Part shown: positions 18,134-27,405 of the stretch, one piece after another
How positions within the stretch are numbered: the first letter of the stretch is position 1
How the letters are laid out: each line of letters begins with the position of its first letter
Source of the DNA: an uncultured Myxococcales bacterium
Lineage (GTDB): Bacteria; Myxococcota_A; UBA9042
NCBI GenBank assembly: GCA_903924465.1
Contig: CAIYBN010000006.1
Location: 1 to 64,000, forward strand
Direction: 5' to 3'
Length of the DNA stretch: 64,000 bases
Made by a program: the position numbers and the translations under genes
The notes under the pieces: model-generated
Told to the model about the DNA's origin: nothing
The model's database searches: none
Seen by the model: the letters and a program-made list of their open reading frames with translations, nothing else

Positions 18134-19741
18134 TTGCTGCCCACTTTTTCGTTCTTGTACGACGTCAACGCGCTCGCGCTTCTCCAAGCGGGCTTGTTGG
18201 CGTTTTTGCTCGCTGTCGTGGTCGCGGCGGTGGTGGATGGCCAGCATCGCTCGCAGGTCGTCGATAGCATCGCCCTCGTCGCGCTTGCCGCGCTGGTCCG
18301 GCTGGCTTTGAACCACCACGCGCTCATCCGCGTCTCCCATCCGACCATCAACATCGGCCTGACCGATAACCCGCAATTCTTCTTCTATTTTGACTATCCG
18401 GTCGCGCTGAGTGGCCTGACGACCCTCATGGATTCCTTGCTACCAGCGCGAATGGATGAATTTGACCTCACGATGGCCGAGATTCTGGTGGTGGGTTGCC
18501 TGACGCCAGCGGCTTTCTACCTGCTTAGCCGCCTGCTGGGTGCCGACCGCGGCGTGGCATGGCTCGTGGGCTTGCTCATCGTATTCAACCCGACCCACGT
18601 CCTGTATTCGACCCACTACGATTTCTTCGCCACGTCCGTGTTCTTCGAAGTCGTGGCGCATTCGCTGCTGATCCTGTTCCTGCGCACGGGGCAGCCGGTC
18701 ACGTTCGCTGGTTTTTTCATGGCTTCCGCGGTTTTCTATCACAGTCGGCCGGAAAACAGCGCGATCTTCTACTTTCACCTGGCGTGTCTCTTGTACGCAA
18801 TTTGGCGCTTGCCCTTGCCGCGCGTGCGGACCGTGCCACTCACGCTCGGGTTCGCGGCGTTCAATTTGGCCTATCACTTCGACTGGCTCCGCAACATCCA
18901 CCCGAATCACGTGATTACCAATTTGTGGAAGGCACCGTGGCGTATCTTTGGCGTCATTTTCGATCCGGAATGGAACCACCTGCTGGATTGGCGCTGGTCG
19001 CCGCCCTATGTGCTCCTCCTGGTCGTCCTGGGTGTTTGGGTCGCCCTACGCAAGCCGACAGCGGTTCACCTCTACGCGCTGGCGATTCTCTGTTCCTACT
19101 TCGCGATCTACCATGACTTGATGGTGCCCTCGCCGTTGCACAACAGCCGATTCTTCCTGAACCTGATGCCAGCGACCGCCGTTCTCTCGCTGACCGCGCT
19201 GCAGTGGCTGCAAGCACGGTGGTCGAGGACGGTGCCCGCAGCCGCGGCGGTGATCGTGCTCCTGTTCCTGCCGTACGTGTCGGAATTGCGCGATTTTGAC
19301 ACGATCCAGTCCCAGGAATTCCGCTTCTTTCGCAGCCAAGTGGCACCGACGGTCAAAGGTGGGACGCTGTGGCGGCAAGAGGTGACCAGCGCTCTGTTTG
19401 AACAACTGCCGGAGCAAGCCCACGACTTCTTCCGCGAAGGGGCGGTGAATGAGTTTGAAGACGGCTATCTGGATCGCCCCGACATCCAGACGGTGCATCG
19501 GCCGCGCGACGTGCCGACGGGTGGCTGGCTGTTCCTCGGTGCTTCTTGCTATCAGCTGACCGCCGTTTCCGGTCAGATGACCCCGCAATGCGCGGCGCAA
19601 CTGCAGGATCCGCACAACCGGATTGTGAAACAGAGCGACGCTTTCGCACCGCGCCTGTACCACCTGGGCGCGCCATGGTCCATCACTGGCGCTTGGAAAG
19701 GCTTTGATTCTGTACGATTTTACTTGCTGAGACGCAGCTGA
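18134..19741 (+). CDS. Polytopic membrane protein, GT-C glycosyltransferase-like
   Basis: A 535-aa protein with about ten hydrophobic segments, a large early loop containing DNPQFFFYFDYP, and a soluble C-terminal tail of about 130 residues (NEFEDGYLDRPDIQTVH onward). The layout resembles GT-C or mannosyltransferase-like membrane enzymes that use lipid-linked sugars. No definitive catalytic motif is visible, so the enzymatic role is tentative. It starts at TTG 18134, with GGAGA five bases upstream. It follows the SGNH gene by about 115 bases and its 3' end overlaps the convergent gene by 22 bases. Confidence 0.7.
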   Translation: MLPTFSFLYDVNALALLQAGLLAFLLAVVVAAVVDGQHRSQVVDSIALVALAALVRLALNHHALIRVSHPTINIGLTDNPQFFFYFDYPVALSGLTTLMDSLLPARMDEFDLTMAEILVVGCLTPAAFYLLSRLLGADRGVAWLVGLLIVFNPTHVLYSTHYDFFATSVFFEVVAHSLLILFLRTGQPVTFAGFFMASAVFYHSRPENSAIFYFHLACLLYAIWRLPLPRVRTVPLTLGFAAFNLAYHFDWLRNIHPNHVITNLWKAPWRIFGVIFDPEWNHLLDWRWSPPYVLLLVVLGVWVALRKPTAVHLYALAILCSYFAIYHDLMVPSPLHNSRFFLNLMPATAVLSLTALQWLQARWSRTVPAAAAVIVLLFLPYVSELRDFDTIQSQEFRFFRSQVAPTVKGGTLWRQEVTSALFEQLPEQAHDFFREGAVNEFEDGYLDRPDIQTVHRPRDVPTGGWLFLGASCYQLTAVSGQMTPQCAAQLQDPHNRIVKQSDAFAPRLYHLGAPWSITGAWKGFDSVRFYLLRRS

Positions 19742-20388
19742 CCGGCACGTCGTCGACGCACGCCCAACACCAACCCGCCCAACAGACCGACGCATACGGC
19801 AGCCCACGACACGGCTGTTCGTTCGCGCGCCGTCAGCCCGCCGCGATGCGTGAGCCGGCGACCCGGCGTTTTCCCGGGCAGATTGGCGAATCGGAGCAGT
19901 TCCTTCGCGCGGATTTCCTTGCGCTGGTTGGGCGACCACAGGAAGGTGCTCGCCTCCAAACGATTTTGGACGATTCGATCCGCGACTTGGCGCAGCACTG
20001 CGTCACGCACCGTGTCGGGCGGTCCGGGATCCAGCGCCACCACGCGCAGGTCCAAACCCACGGATCCGGCCAAGAGCCGGGCGCCGGGCGGCAGAGACAC
20101 GGGCAGCAGCCCATCATCGTCGGCGTGCTGCAATTCCAGGACGACCGGCGCGGTTGACCCCGTCTCCAACGTGGCGCGCACGACGGCGCGTTCGATCTGG
20201 ACCGTCGCAATGCGCGGAACGTGTGCGGCTTCAAAATACGGAGCCAGAAGCCGCACGACCGCGGCTTCCTGTCCTGGTGGAATCAACCACGGCGGTTCGT
20301 TCGTCTGGGCATGGTCGGTCTGGGCGGTTGCCGAAGTTGCCGCCAACAGCGCGACAGTCGAAAGGACGTGGGCCATGGAAATGCGCAT
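19720..20388 (-). CDS. Exported single-span protein sharing a domain with the SGNH membrane protein
   Basis: A 222-aa protein with a cleavable signal peptide (MRISMAHVLSTVALLAATSA), a periplasmic domain (about 30-150), a basic linker and a C-terminal transmembrane span ending in an RRRR stop-transfer cluster. The domain contains IPPGQEAAVVRLLA, VQIERAVVRATL and AVLRQVADRI, echoing IPGAMAPVVERLLAG, VKIADAQIAVQL and VAAQVLGNRI of the SGNH protein at 16244-18019. GGGAGGG lies six bases before the ATG, and the upstream radical SAM stop is three bases away. It is thus the last gene of a three-gene operon. The function is unknown. Confidence 0.75.
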   Translation of the reverse strand: MRISMAHVLSTVALLAATSATAQTDHAQTNEPPWLIPPGQEAAVVRLLAPYFEAAHVPRIATVQIERAVVRATLETGSTAPVVLELQHADDDGLLPVSLPPGARLLAGSVGLDLRVVALDPGPPDTVRDAVLRQVADRIVQNRLEASTFLWSPNQRKEIRAKELLRFANLPGKTPGRRLTHRGGLTARERTAVSWAAVCVGLLGGLVLGVRRRRAGQLRLSK

Positions 20389-20391
20389 GAT

Positions 20392-22002
20392 TCACCCTCC
20401 CAAAGTCGGCAACGCGGCGTCGACGGCGGCGCGGTACGTCGCATCCCAGCCGGCATCGTGGATTGGCGCGTGGCGCGAGGTGCCCCAGTGCTGCCGCGGC
20501 TCCAAGCCCAGCTTCTGCCGCACGTGATTCTCCAGCCCCAGCAGGTATTGGTCCAGATAGTTGCGCAACTCCGGATTGCCGTTCACCACACCGGCGACGG
20601 CATCCGCCATCAGACCGGTCGCGCGCAGCACCGGTTCCGGCAGCCGTTCCAACTGCTCGACGTTCAGCTTCGACCGTACCGTGTGCGGCAGCAACGGCAT
20701 GGCGCGGAAAATCGTCTCGTACGCCAGATAGCGGCGGCGCGTGCCGTCGTCGGCCACATTGGCATCGCGAAAGAAGAAAGTGGACGTGCCGCGGTTCACT
20801 TCCTCCACCTGTGCCGGCGTGATCAGGCCTTCGCGCAAGCCCAGGTCGACAATCTCCGTTCCCGGCATGTAGCACAGCCAGAACGTGCCAATCCGCGAAA
20901 TGTCGTGGGCAGCATAGAAATCCAGCGCCTTTTCCTGCGCTTGCATCGACTCCCCGGGCAAGCCAAAGATGTGATCGGTCTTGACGTGGATACCGGATTT
21001 CTCCAGCAAAGTCAGGACTTTGTCCACCCGGCTCTGACTCTCCGTGCGCCGCACCACGCGTTTGTAGTCGTCGTCGGCGCTCTCCACGCCGATTTGCACC
21101 CATTCGCAGCCCGCTTCCTTGAGCGCCTGAATGCGCGGCTCATCCAGCCATTGCGCGTGCGACAGACAGCGGAATGGCACGCCGACTTCTGCCTTGTAGC
21201 GCCGCGAAAACTCCTGTGTCCACGCGGTATCCAGCGTAAAAATGTCGTCTTCGATGTCCACGTAGCGGATGTTGTACTTGCGCTTGGCGTCGACCAACTC
21301 CGCGATGAAATGGTCGACGCTCCGCTGGCGCACGTACTTGCCCGCCTTGCGCGGCCCGCCAGGCAGGTTGGCGAAGAAGTTGTTGAAACAATAGGAACAG
21401 CGGTACGGACAGCCGCGCGCGGACATCGTCAAGTAGAACGAGTCGACGCGAATGTGCTCCAGCCATAGGTCTTTTTCATACCCGGGCAGCGCGTCCAGAT
21501 CCTGAAAAAACGGCAGCACGGCGCCGCGGACGATCTTGCCTGCGGCGTTCTTCCACAGCACGTTCGGCATCGCCTGGGTCAGCGGCCCGTCGCGCAGTGC
21601 GTTGATCAGCATCGGCAGCGCCACATCGCCTTCGCTGACAAGCACGTAGTCGACGCCTGGCTCGTTCAGCACCGTCTCCGGCACGGCGGACGGATGCACG
21701 CCGCCAAAAATCGTCACGACACCCAGTTCCTGCTTGGCCTGCAACGCGACGTCCAGCATCCAGCGATGCGTCATGGTCAGCGAGGAAAAGCACACCACGT
21801 CCGGGCGAAAGCGCCGCAGCTGCGGGATGATGTCGTCGTCGGCAAAGACCTTGGCCAAGGACGGCACGTGCATGAACAGGCGGTCGTCAAACAGGTGGCG
21901 GGAAAACGCGAGGCCGACGTCGTGCCCGGCGCGCCGCAGGATGGCGCCCAGCAGGCTGATGGCCAACTGCTCGCAGCCCAGCGCGACAAAAGCGACCCTC
22001 AT
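20392..22002 (-). CDS. B12-binding radical SAM enzyme
   Basis: A 536-aa protein with an N-terminal cobalamin-binding-like Rossmann domain (RVAFVALGCEQLAI start, IFGGVHPSAVPETVL) and a radical SAM core with the cluster motif CPYRCSYC. Downstream signatures include VDIEDDIFTLD and IGVESADDDYKRVVRR. Class B radical SAM enzymes of this type often methylate unactivated carbons or act in natural-product and lipid chemistry; the substrate is unknown. GGAG lies seven bases before the ATG. It lies between a second radical SAM gene upstream and the domain-sharing periplasmic protein downstream. Confidence 0.88.
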   Translation of the reverse strand: MRVAFVALGCEQLAISLLGAILRRAGHDVGLAFSRHLFDDRLFMHVPSLAKVFADDDIIPQLRRFRPDVVCFSSLTMTHRWMLDVALQAKQELGVVTIFGGVHPSAVPETVLNEPGVDYVLVSEGDVALPMLINALRDGPLTQAMPNVLWKNAAGKIVRGAVLPFFQDLDALPGYEKDLWLEHIRVDSFYLTMSARGCPYRCSYCFNNFFANLPGGPRKAGKYVRQRSVDHFIAELVDAKRKYNIRYVDIEDDIFTLDTAWTQEFSRRYKAEVGVPFRCLSHAQWLDEPRIQALKEAGCEWVQIGVESADDDYKRVVRRTESQSRVDKVLTLLEKSGIHVKTDHIFGLPGESMQAQEKALDFYAAHDISRIGTFWLCYMPGTEIVDLGLREGLITPAQVEEVNRGTSTFFFRDANVADDGTRRRYLAYETIFRAMPLLPHTVRSKLNVEQLERLPEPVLRATGLMADAVAGVVNGNPELRNYLDQYLLGLENHVRQKLGLEPRQHWGTSRHAPIHDAGWDATYRAAVDAALPTLGG

Positions 22003-22020
22003 GGCGACGCTCCGCTGACC

Positions 22021-23493
22021 CTAAACACTGGCCATCGCCCGGAGCAGCCTGAAGCCGGTACGCACGTGATTCTGGAACTCGCGCGGCGTCTGCACACGGG
22101 CAAACGCGCGCACGATGTACGACGGCCGCAGGTAGAAGGCGCGCAGCGCCTGGCGTCGCAACGCGCCCAGTTCGTCGGCAGAGAGGTGCTGCGTCTTGAC
22201 GACGGCGTGCACGTAGTCGCCCTGGCTCAACCGTTCCGGCGAGAACAGCCCCTGCGTCAGGGCGTCGGCGTAGTACTCCGTGCCAGCCAGCGGATAGGCC
22301 ACGTTCACGTCGACGTGGTCGCAGTCCAGCTCGACCATGAAGTCGATCGTCTGCTGGATCATCCTGCGGTCTTCCCACGGCAGGCCGATGAGAAAGAGGC
22401 CATACGAGCGGATTCCGGCTTCGCGGCAAAGGCGCACCGCGGTCCGCGCTTCCTCGAGCGTGGCCCGCTTCTTCATCCGGTCCAAGCTTTCCTGCGTGCC
22501 CGACTCGATGCCAAAAGCGACCACGAAGCACCCGGAGCGCTTCATCCACTCCAACCTTTTGGCGGAAATCGTGTCGACGCGGCTGTTGCAGCCCCAGCGG
22601 ATGTTCAGCTTGCGGTCGATGATTTGCCGGCAAACCTCTACCGTCCAGTCCTCGTCCCAGGTGAACGTGTCGGCCTTGAAGTAGAAATTGCGGAAACCGT
22701 GGCGAACGATGCACTCCTCGATTTCGTCGACGATGCGCGCTGGACTGCGGAAACGGACGCTGCGACCGGCGGAAGCGCCGACCAGGCAGTACACGCACCG
22801 GTGAGGACAGCCGCGGCTGGTGTCGATCACGGTGAGCGGTTCGCCGGTGTCTGGCGCGATGTAGAGTTCATTGCGCAGCTTGTCCCGCGCCGGGAACGGC
22901 AAGGCGTCGAACGCCTCTTCGCTGCTGAAGGCGCGCTGCCGGGTGTGATGCCAGTGGCCGTCTTCCTGGAACGAGATGCCGGCGACGTCCGCCAGCGGTC
23001 TACCGGCCGCGAGCTCAGCGACGACAAACTCGGGCTCATTGCGGAGCGCGACGTCCACGTGGACCAGATCCGCCTCCAGCTCCTTGCGCCACTGCGCAAA
23101 TGGCCCACCGCGTGCCACTGTGAGCGTTCCCGGGCGCACTTGCTTGGTCAGCGCAAAGATCTTCAAGTCCGGGCCCCAGGTCGGTGACGTCATCGACGCC
23201 ACGACCATCTCCGGGCGAAACTGCTCCAGGTCCCGGCGCACTTCCTCCCAACTCGCGCGTTCCGCGGCGTAATCGCGCACATGCACGTCGAATCCCGCTT
23301 CGCCCAACACCGCGGCCATGTAGGCCAGATCCAACGGTGTCTTGTTGGCCTGCGCGGTCATCGAGTCAATCGGCGTCTGGCAGCGATCCTCGCGCACGTA
23401 CACGCCCGTCGGCGGGTAGGCCAGCAACACGCGCGAGCGACGTTGGAGATGCGCCGCGGATCCGAGCGGGGCCGCGGGCGCGAGGTGAATCAC
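22021..23493 (-). CDS. B12-binding radical SAM enzyme, first gene of the operon
   Basis: A radical SAM protein with an N-terminal B12-binding-like domain starting near VLLAYPPTGVYVREDRCQTP and the cluster motif CPHRCVYC. It also has the typical RWGCNSRVDTIS, FGIESGTQESLDRMKKR and FLIGLPWED blocks. The frame is open to 23607, but no start has a good ribosome site. GTG 23493 is my estimate, with TTG 23607, 23577 or 23547 possible. The gene is followed 18 bases later by the second radical SAM gene, so the pair is probably co-transcribed. The substrate is unknown. Confidence 0.82.
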   Translation of the reverse strand: MIHLAPAAPLGSAAHLQRRSRVLLAYPPTGVYVREDRCQTPIDSMTAQANKTPLDLAYMAAVLGEAGFDVHVRDYAAERASWEEVRRDLEQFRPEMVVASMTSPTWGPDLKIFALTKQVRPGTLTVARGGPFAQWRKELEADLVHVDVALRNEPEFVVAELAAGRPLADVAGISFQEDGHWHHTRQRAFSSEEAFDALPFPARDKLRNELYIAPDTGEPLTVIDTSRGCPHRCVYCLVGASAGRSVRFRSPARIVDEIEECIVRHGFRNFYFKADTFTWDEDWTVEVCRQIIDRKLNIRWGCNSRVDTISAKRLEWMKRSGCFVVAFGIESGTQESLDRMKKRATLEEARTAVRLCREAGIRSYGLFLIGLPWEDRRMIQQTIDFMVELDCDHVDVNVAYPLAGTEYYADALTQGLFSPERLSQGDYVHAVVKTQHLSADELGALRRQALRAFYLRPSYIVRAFARVQTPREFQNHVRTGFRLLRAMASV

Positions 23494-23716
23494 GCGCTGC
23501 GCAGTTGGCCCGGATCGTTGCGCAAGCTGACTTCGTTGAGTGCGCAAATGGAAGCCCCGCAGCGTACGCCAAACCAAGCTGGATGCTACCGTTCGGTCCT
23601 GCGACAATCAAGGCGTGGTGTGCAACTTGCCGTGGCGGGTGCGTTCTGTCGGCCGGGCGTTCCATGCGTCGGCATTGCATCCGCGGCAATTGCCGCAGGC
23701 GCGAAACGCTGCGACG

Positions 23717-24760
23717 ATGGCGCCGCCGGGAGTCATTGCGACCGCGCGGGATCTGCTGATGCTGCTGCACAAACAACTCAAGCTGGCGGAGAACGAGCCG
23801 CGTCTCGACTTGCTCGTGCAGAAGCTGACCGACGTGTCGCGGTCGGAATTGCGCGGGCTTTTTGACCACGCGTGTGTGCGGCTGGACGGTCTGGTGTGCC
23901 CGCGGCCGACGGCCTCCGGACGGGCGGGGCAAACGCTCGACGTGACGTGGGAAGCGGGGCGGCGGTACAAGGAGAAGCAGAAGGAGAGGCAGAATCGCGA
24001 TTTTGCCGTGGTTTTTGAGGACAAATACCTCATCGTCGTGAACAAGCGCGCGGGCGTTCTGACCGTGCCGACCGACCGCGGGGAGGATGACACGCTGGTC
24101 CACGCCGTGGCCCGCCATTTCAGCCGCGGCGAGCGGATTACCCATCGCGCGTGGATCGTGCACCGGCTGGACCGCGATACGTCCGGGTTGCTCATTTTTG
24201 CCCGCACAGAAGCGGTGGCGGCCGCCATCAAGGATCAATTCGAGGCGCGCAAACCGGAACGCGAGTACGTGGCGATCGTCGCGGGCATCCTGCGGGATCC
24301 GTCGGGCACGATGCGCAGCTTTCTTGCGACGAACGATGACCTCGACCAGTACTCGACGCAAACGCCGGGCGAGGGCAAGCTGGCGATTACCCACTATACG
24401 GTGCAGGAACGGCTGCGCGGCGCGACGCTGGTGCAGGTGCATCTGGAAACCGGACGGCGCAACCAGATTCGCGTGCATTTCTCCGAGGCTGGGCATCCCG
24501 TGCTCGGCGATCCGCGCTACAAACCGGCGCAAGCGGCGCATGCCGGTTGGCGCGAGAAACGCTTGGCGCTGCACGCCCGGACGCTGGGATTCCGCCATCC
24601 GGTGACCGGCGATACGCTGCGGTTTGTCGCCGAAACGCCGGCTTGCTTTGGCCAGTTTGTGCGGGCTCATCGACCCGCAGACGTCAGGGAACCGCCCGGC
24701 GCTTCCTCAGCGGCTCCAGCGTCAGCCAACGCCCCACGACGCCGCGGTCGGCAGCGGTGA
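23717..24760 (+). CDS. RluA-family pseudouridine synthase
   Basis: About 347 aa from ATG 23717. An S4-like N-terminus precedes the synthase core, with the catalytic motif HRLDRDTSGLLIFAR (catalytic Asp in HRLDRDTSG) and the downstream GRRNQIRVHFSEAGHPVLGD block. It isomerises uridine in rRNA or tRNA, and the exact target cannot be told. The frame is open back to 23540, so the start is uncertain. Its last 77 bases overlap antisense with the 3' end of the methyltransferase-flippase gene. Confidence 0.9.
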   Translation: MAPPGVIATARDLLMLLHKQLKLAENEPRLDLLVQKLTDVSRSELRGLFDHACVRLDGLVCPRPTASGRAGQTLDVTWEAGRRYKEKQKERQNRDFAVVFEDKYLIVVNKRAGVLTVPTDRGEDDTLVHAVARHFSRGERITHRAWIVHRLDRDTSGLLIFARTEAVAAAIKDQFEARKPEREYVAIVAGILRDPSGTMRSFLATNDDLDQYSTQTPGEGKLAITHYTVQERLRGATLVQVHLETGRRNQIRVHFSEAGHPVLGDPRYKPAQAAHAGWREKRLALHARTLGFRHPVTGDTLRFVAETPACFGQFVRAHRPADVREPPGASSAAPASANAPRRRGRQR

Positions 24761-27110
24761 GCAGGTCGAGTTGCCGGTAGAACGTCAGGGTCAACGCCGC
24801 GTACACCAGCGTCCGCAGGCTCAGGTTGAGCACTTCACCCGGCGTGCCGGTCAGCGCCACGGTCGGGAGCAACTGCACGGGCACCATGGCCACCACCGCG
24901 ACGATGAGACGCACCGCCCAGAGACGCCACGGGAAAGCCTGATGCCAAGCCACCTGACTGCCTCGGGCGATCGACCGGAGCAGCAGCGCGATCGCGACAA
25001 ACTGGCTCAGCACAAATGCCGCGCAGCCGCAGACCAGCGCCGTCTGGGCGTCCAGCAGCCCGAGCGCGTGCGTGAGCCACAGGAGCGTGCAGGTCGCAAG
25101 CGTCGTGGCGATCGCCGCAATTTGGGCTTTCAGGACCTCTCGCGGCAGGCCCAGCGCGAGCAGCATCGTCCCATACGCCGTCACCCGCAGCGGCAACAGC
25201 AGCGCGGTGATGCGAAACGGCAGCGCAGCACTTCGCCAACCCGCACCGCCCAGCGCCGCAAGCAGAGGAGCCGCCTCGACCGTGCACCAGACCCAGACCG
25301 GCAGCATGATGAGCGAGACGCGCAAAATGCTTGCGTGCCATAGCGCCAGGCCCTGACGTCGGTGTTCCGGCTGCGACATGAACTGCGTCAAGTGCGGCAG
25401 CAGCGCCACGGCCACGGCATTCGGCAGCATGGCGACCAGCGGCAATTCCTGCGCGCCAACGGCAAAATCCGCAAAGAGCACGGCGGGGAGCAGAAATCCG
25501 GCGGTCCATGTGACCAGTTGGCGGTTGATCGTCGCGGCCGCCCCGGTCAGCGTCAGCGGAATCGCCATGGCCAGTTGCGCCCGCAGGCCGCCCGTGAATG
25601 GCTCAGGCTGGATACCTGGAAACGCGTGGCTGACTGTCCACGCCGTGACCAGCAGCCGCGCGACGCTCGCCAGGGCAAAGGACGCGGCGATCTGCGGCAA
25701 GTTGGCGCCCAGCAGCACCGGCACGATCAGCGCGAGATGGGTCAGCACGGCCAGGCCCATCGCCTGGGTCGACGCCATCCGGTGCTGGCGAAGCCCGAGC
25801 AGGAACGCCTGCAGCATTTGCGCCGGCAAGTCCGCGGCGATCGCCAAGGCAATCCACGGCAGCAACGCCGGAAGGGCGGGCTGACCGGCTGGAAGGAACG
25901 CCGGGAGATGCCCGATGCCCAGCACGGTCAGCCCCGCCAACAGCCCAAGGCCACTGAGAAAACGCAGCGACTGGCGCGCCAAGCCCGCCTGCTGACCCGG
26001 CGTGGTGCGCGGCAGCAGCGCGAGCAGAGAATCCGGAATCGACAGCGTGCCCAGCGTGACCGCGGTCAGGTGCCAGGTGAGCGCAAAGGCGAGGGTGCCG
26101 TATGCGGCCTTGTCCAGCAGACGAAACAACGCAAAGAATTTCAGCGAGTCCAGCGCGGCGACCGCCACGCGGCCCGTCACCACGGCGCCCACATCGCGCG
26201 CCACGTGCGACTGCACGGGGGGCGGCTCCGGATCCGCATCGTCGGAGGTGCGTTCCAAAAGCACGGAAATCCAATATGGCTTCACCGTATCCGGCTGGGC
26301 GAAACGCCAGATGCCTTGGGCCAGTTGCGCGCCGACATTCAGCAGGGACTGCGCCGGACTGGACCGCGGCGGCGCGAATTGCGCCCAGCCACAACCCGGA
26401 CACGTCACGTGCAGGCCGGAATAGACAAACCAGCGTCCAGCGCGCTGCTGGCGGAACTGCTCGATGCGCGGGTGGGTCCGCTGCTCCGGTCGGCCGTGCT
26501 CCAACTGGGCGCGCACGACGAATTCCGGGAACTGCGCGGCCAGCGATTCCGACGTGTAACTTTGCAAGTGGCCATAAACATTGAATTCCATCTCGCAATT
26601 TGGGCACCGGGCAAACCGCCGGCGCAGGACTTCCTGATTCGGGACGGAGACGAGCAGCCAGCGCCGGGTCACGCGGGCCATTTCCCGGACCGCCTTCGCC
26701 CGCGCCAGATGTGGGAGGTGTTCGAGCAGCTCACTGGAGAACACCAAGTCCGCGCTGCGGCTGGGCAGGGGCAGATTCTCCGCACTCGCCCGAAGGCGCT
26801 TCACATGCGGCGCGCGCTGAGCGACACGAGCCAAGGCTTCCGCACTACGATCAATGGCTTGTACGTGGAAACGCTGCGCCAATGCGGCAGTCAGCGTGCC
26901 GTCACCACAGCCCACGTCCACGACTGTCTGCACGTCGGGCGGAATGAGTTGCAGCAATTCTGCGATCTTGCGGACGACGAACGGGTCCGCGTCGCTCTGG
27001 GCGGTCTGCCAGTAGGCTTCGTAGAACGTTGGATTGTCTGGCTCCGGGCGCCGCCTCACGACAAAGCCGCTGTGCGAAGAAGCCCGCAGGGGTGACAGAC
27101 GAACGTTCAA
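24684..27110 (-). CDS. Fusion of class I SAM methyltransferase and Wzx/MATE-like flippase
   Basis: An 808-aa two-part protein. Residues about 30-230 form a class I methyltransferase: motif I VVDVGCGDGTL, SSELLEHLPHL, and a VYGHLQSYTSESL block seen in glycan-related methyltransferases. Two Cys pairs (CPNC, CPGC) suggest a zinc ribbon. From about residue 310 it becomes a 12-14-span polysaccharide flippase/MATE-like domain, including AGAATINRQLVTWTAGFL-type repeats. It probably modifies and exports a lipid-linked glycan. It starts at TTG 27110, with AGGA about six bases upstream; a downstream GTG at 27059 is an alternative. The fusion is intact with no frameshift. Confidence 0.82.
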   Translation of the reverse strand: MNVRLSPLRASSHSGFVVRRRPEPDNPTFYEAYWQTAQSDADPFVVRKIAELLQLIPPDVQTVVDVGCGDGTLTAALAQRFHVQAIDRSAEALARVAQRAPHVKRLRASAENLPLPSRSADLVFSSELLEHLPHLARAKAVREMARVTRRWLLVSVPNQEVLRRRFARCPNCEMEFNVYGHLQSYTSESLAAQFPEFVVRAQLEHGRPEQRTHPRIEQFRQQRAGRWFVYSGLHVTCPGCGWAQFAPPRSSPAQSLLNVGAQLAQGIWRFAQPDTVKPYWISVLLERTSDDADPEPPPVQSHVARDVGAVVTGRVAVAALDSLKFFALFRLLDKAAYGTLAFALTWHLTAVTLGTLSIPDSLLALLPRTTPGQQAGLARQSLRFLSGLGLLAGLTVLGIGHLPAFLPAGQPALPALLPWIALAIAADLPAQMLQAFLLGLRQHRMASTQAMGLAVLTHLALIVPVLLGANLPQIAASFALASVARLLVTAWTVSHAFPGIQPEPFTGGLRAQLAMAIPLTLTGAAATINRQLVTWTAGFLLPAVLFADFAVGAQELPLVAMLPNAVAVALLPHLTQFMSQPEHRRQGLALWHASILRVSLIMLPVWVWCTVEAAPLLAALGGAGWRSAALPFRITALLLPLRVTAYGTMLLALGLPREVLKAQIAAIATTLATCTLLWLTHALGLLDAQTALVCGCAAFVLSQFVAIALLLRSIARGSQVAWHQAFPWRLWAVRLIVAVVAMVPVQLLPTVALTGTPGEVLNLSLRTLVYAALTLTFYRQLDLLTAADRGVVGRWLTLEPLRKRRAVP

Positions 27111-27149
27111 CGGAGGTCCTGCGCGCGAGGGTTGCCGCTGCGGAACGAA

Positions 27150-27180
27150 CGTAACAGGTGACTCGCGTCTTGCTGTTACG
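27150..27180. promoter_or_regulatory. Perfect 8-bp inverted repeat upstream of the flippase fusion
   Basis: CGTAACAG (27150-27157) and its exact complement CTGTTACG (27173-27180) are separated by 15 bases. It lies about 40-70 bp upstream of the minus-strand fusion gene in the 295-bp gap before the small lipoprotein gene. It could be an operator for the fusion gene or an RNA hairpin; no T-run follows, so a terminator is less likely. The rest of the gap (27111-27405) shows nothing else I can name. Confidence 0.4.
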
Positions 27181-27405
27181 ACTCCGTAAAGATGTGTGAC
27201 GGACGGTGCGAGCGGCGCGGCGTGGCCGTTCGGCGCTGGAGAATCGCTCCACCCAGGCCGTGGCTGAACTCAGCGTCGACCAGGCGAATTGTCTGTGCGG
27301 ACCATCGAGGCCGCGGACCAGACGGCCTGGCGAAGGGTCGATCTGCACGCTGCACGGGCCGGTGCCGTACCTTGCAATCTCGGCTTCGACCCGTAAGCTA
27401 GCGCG

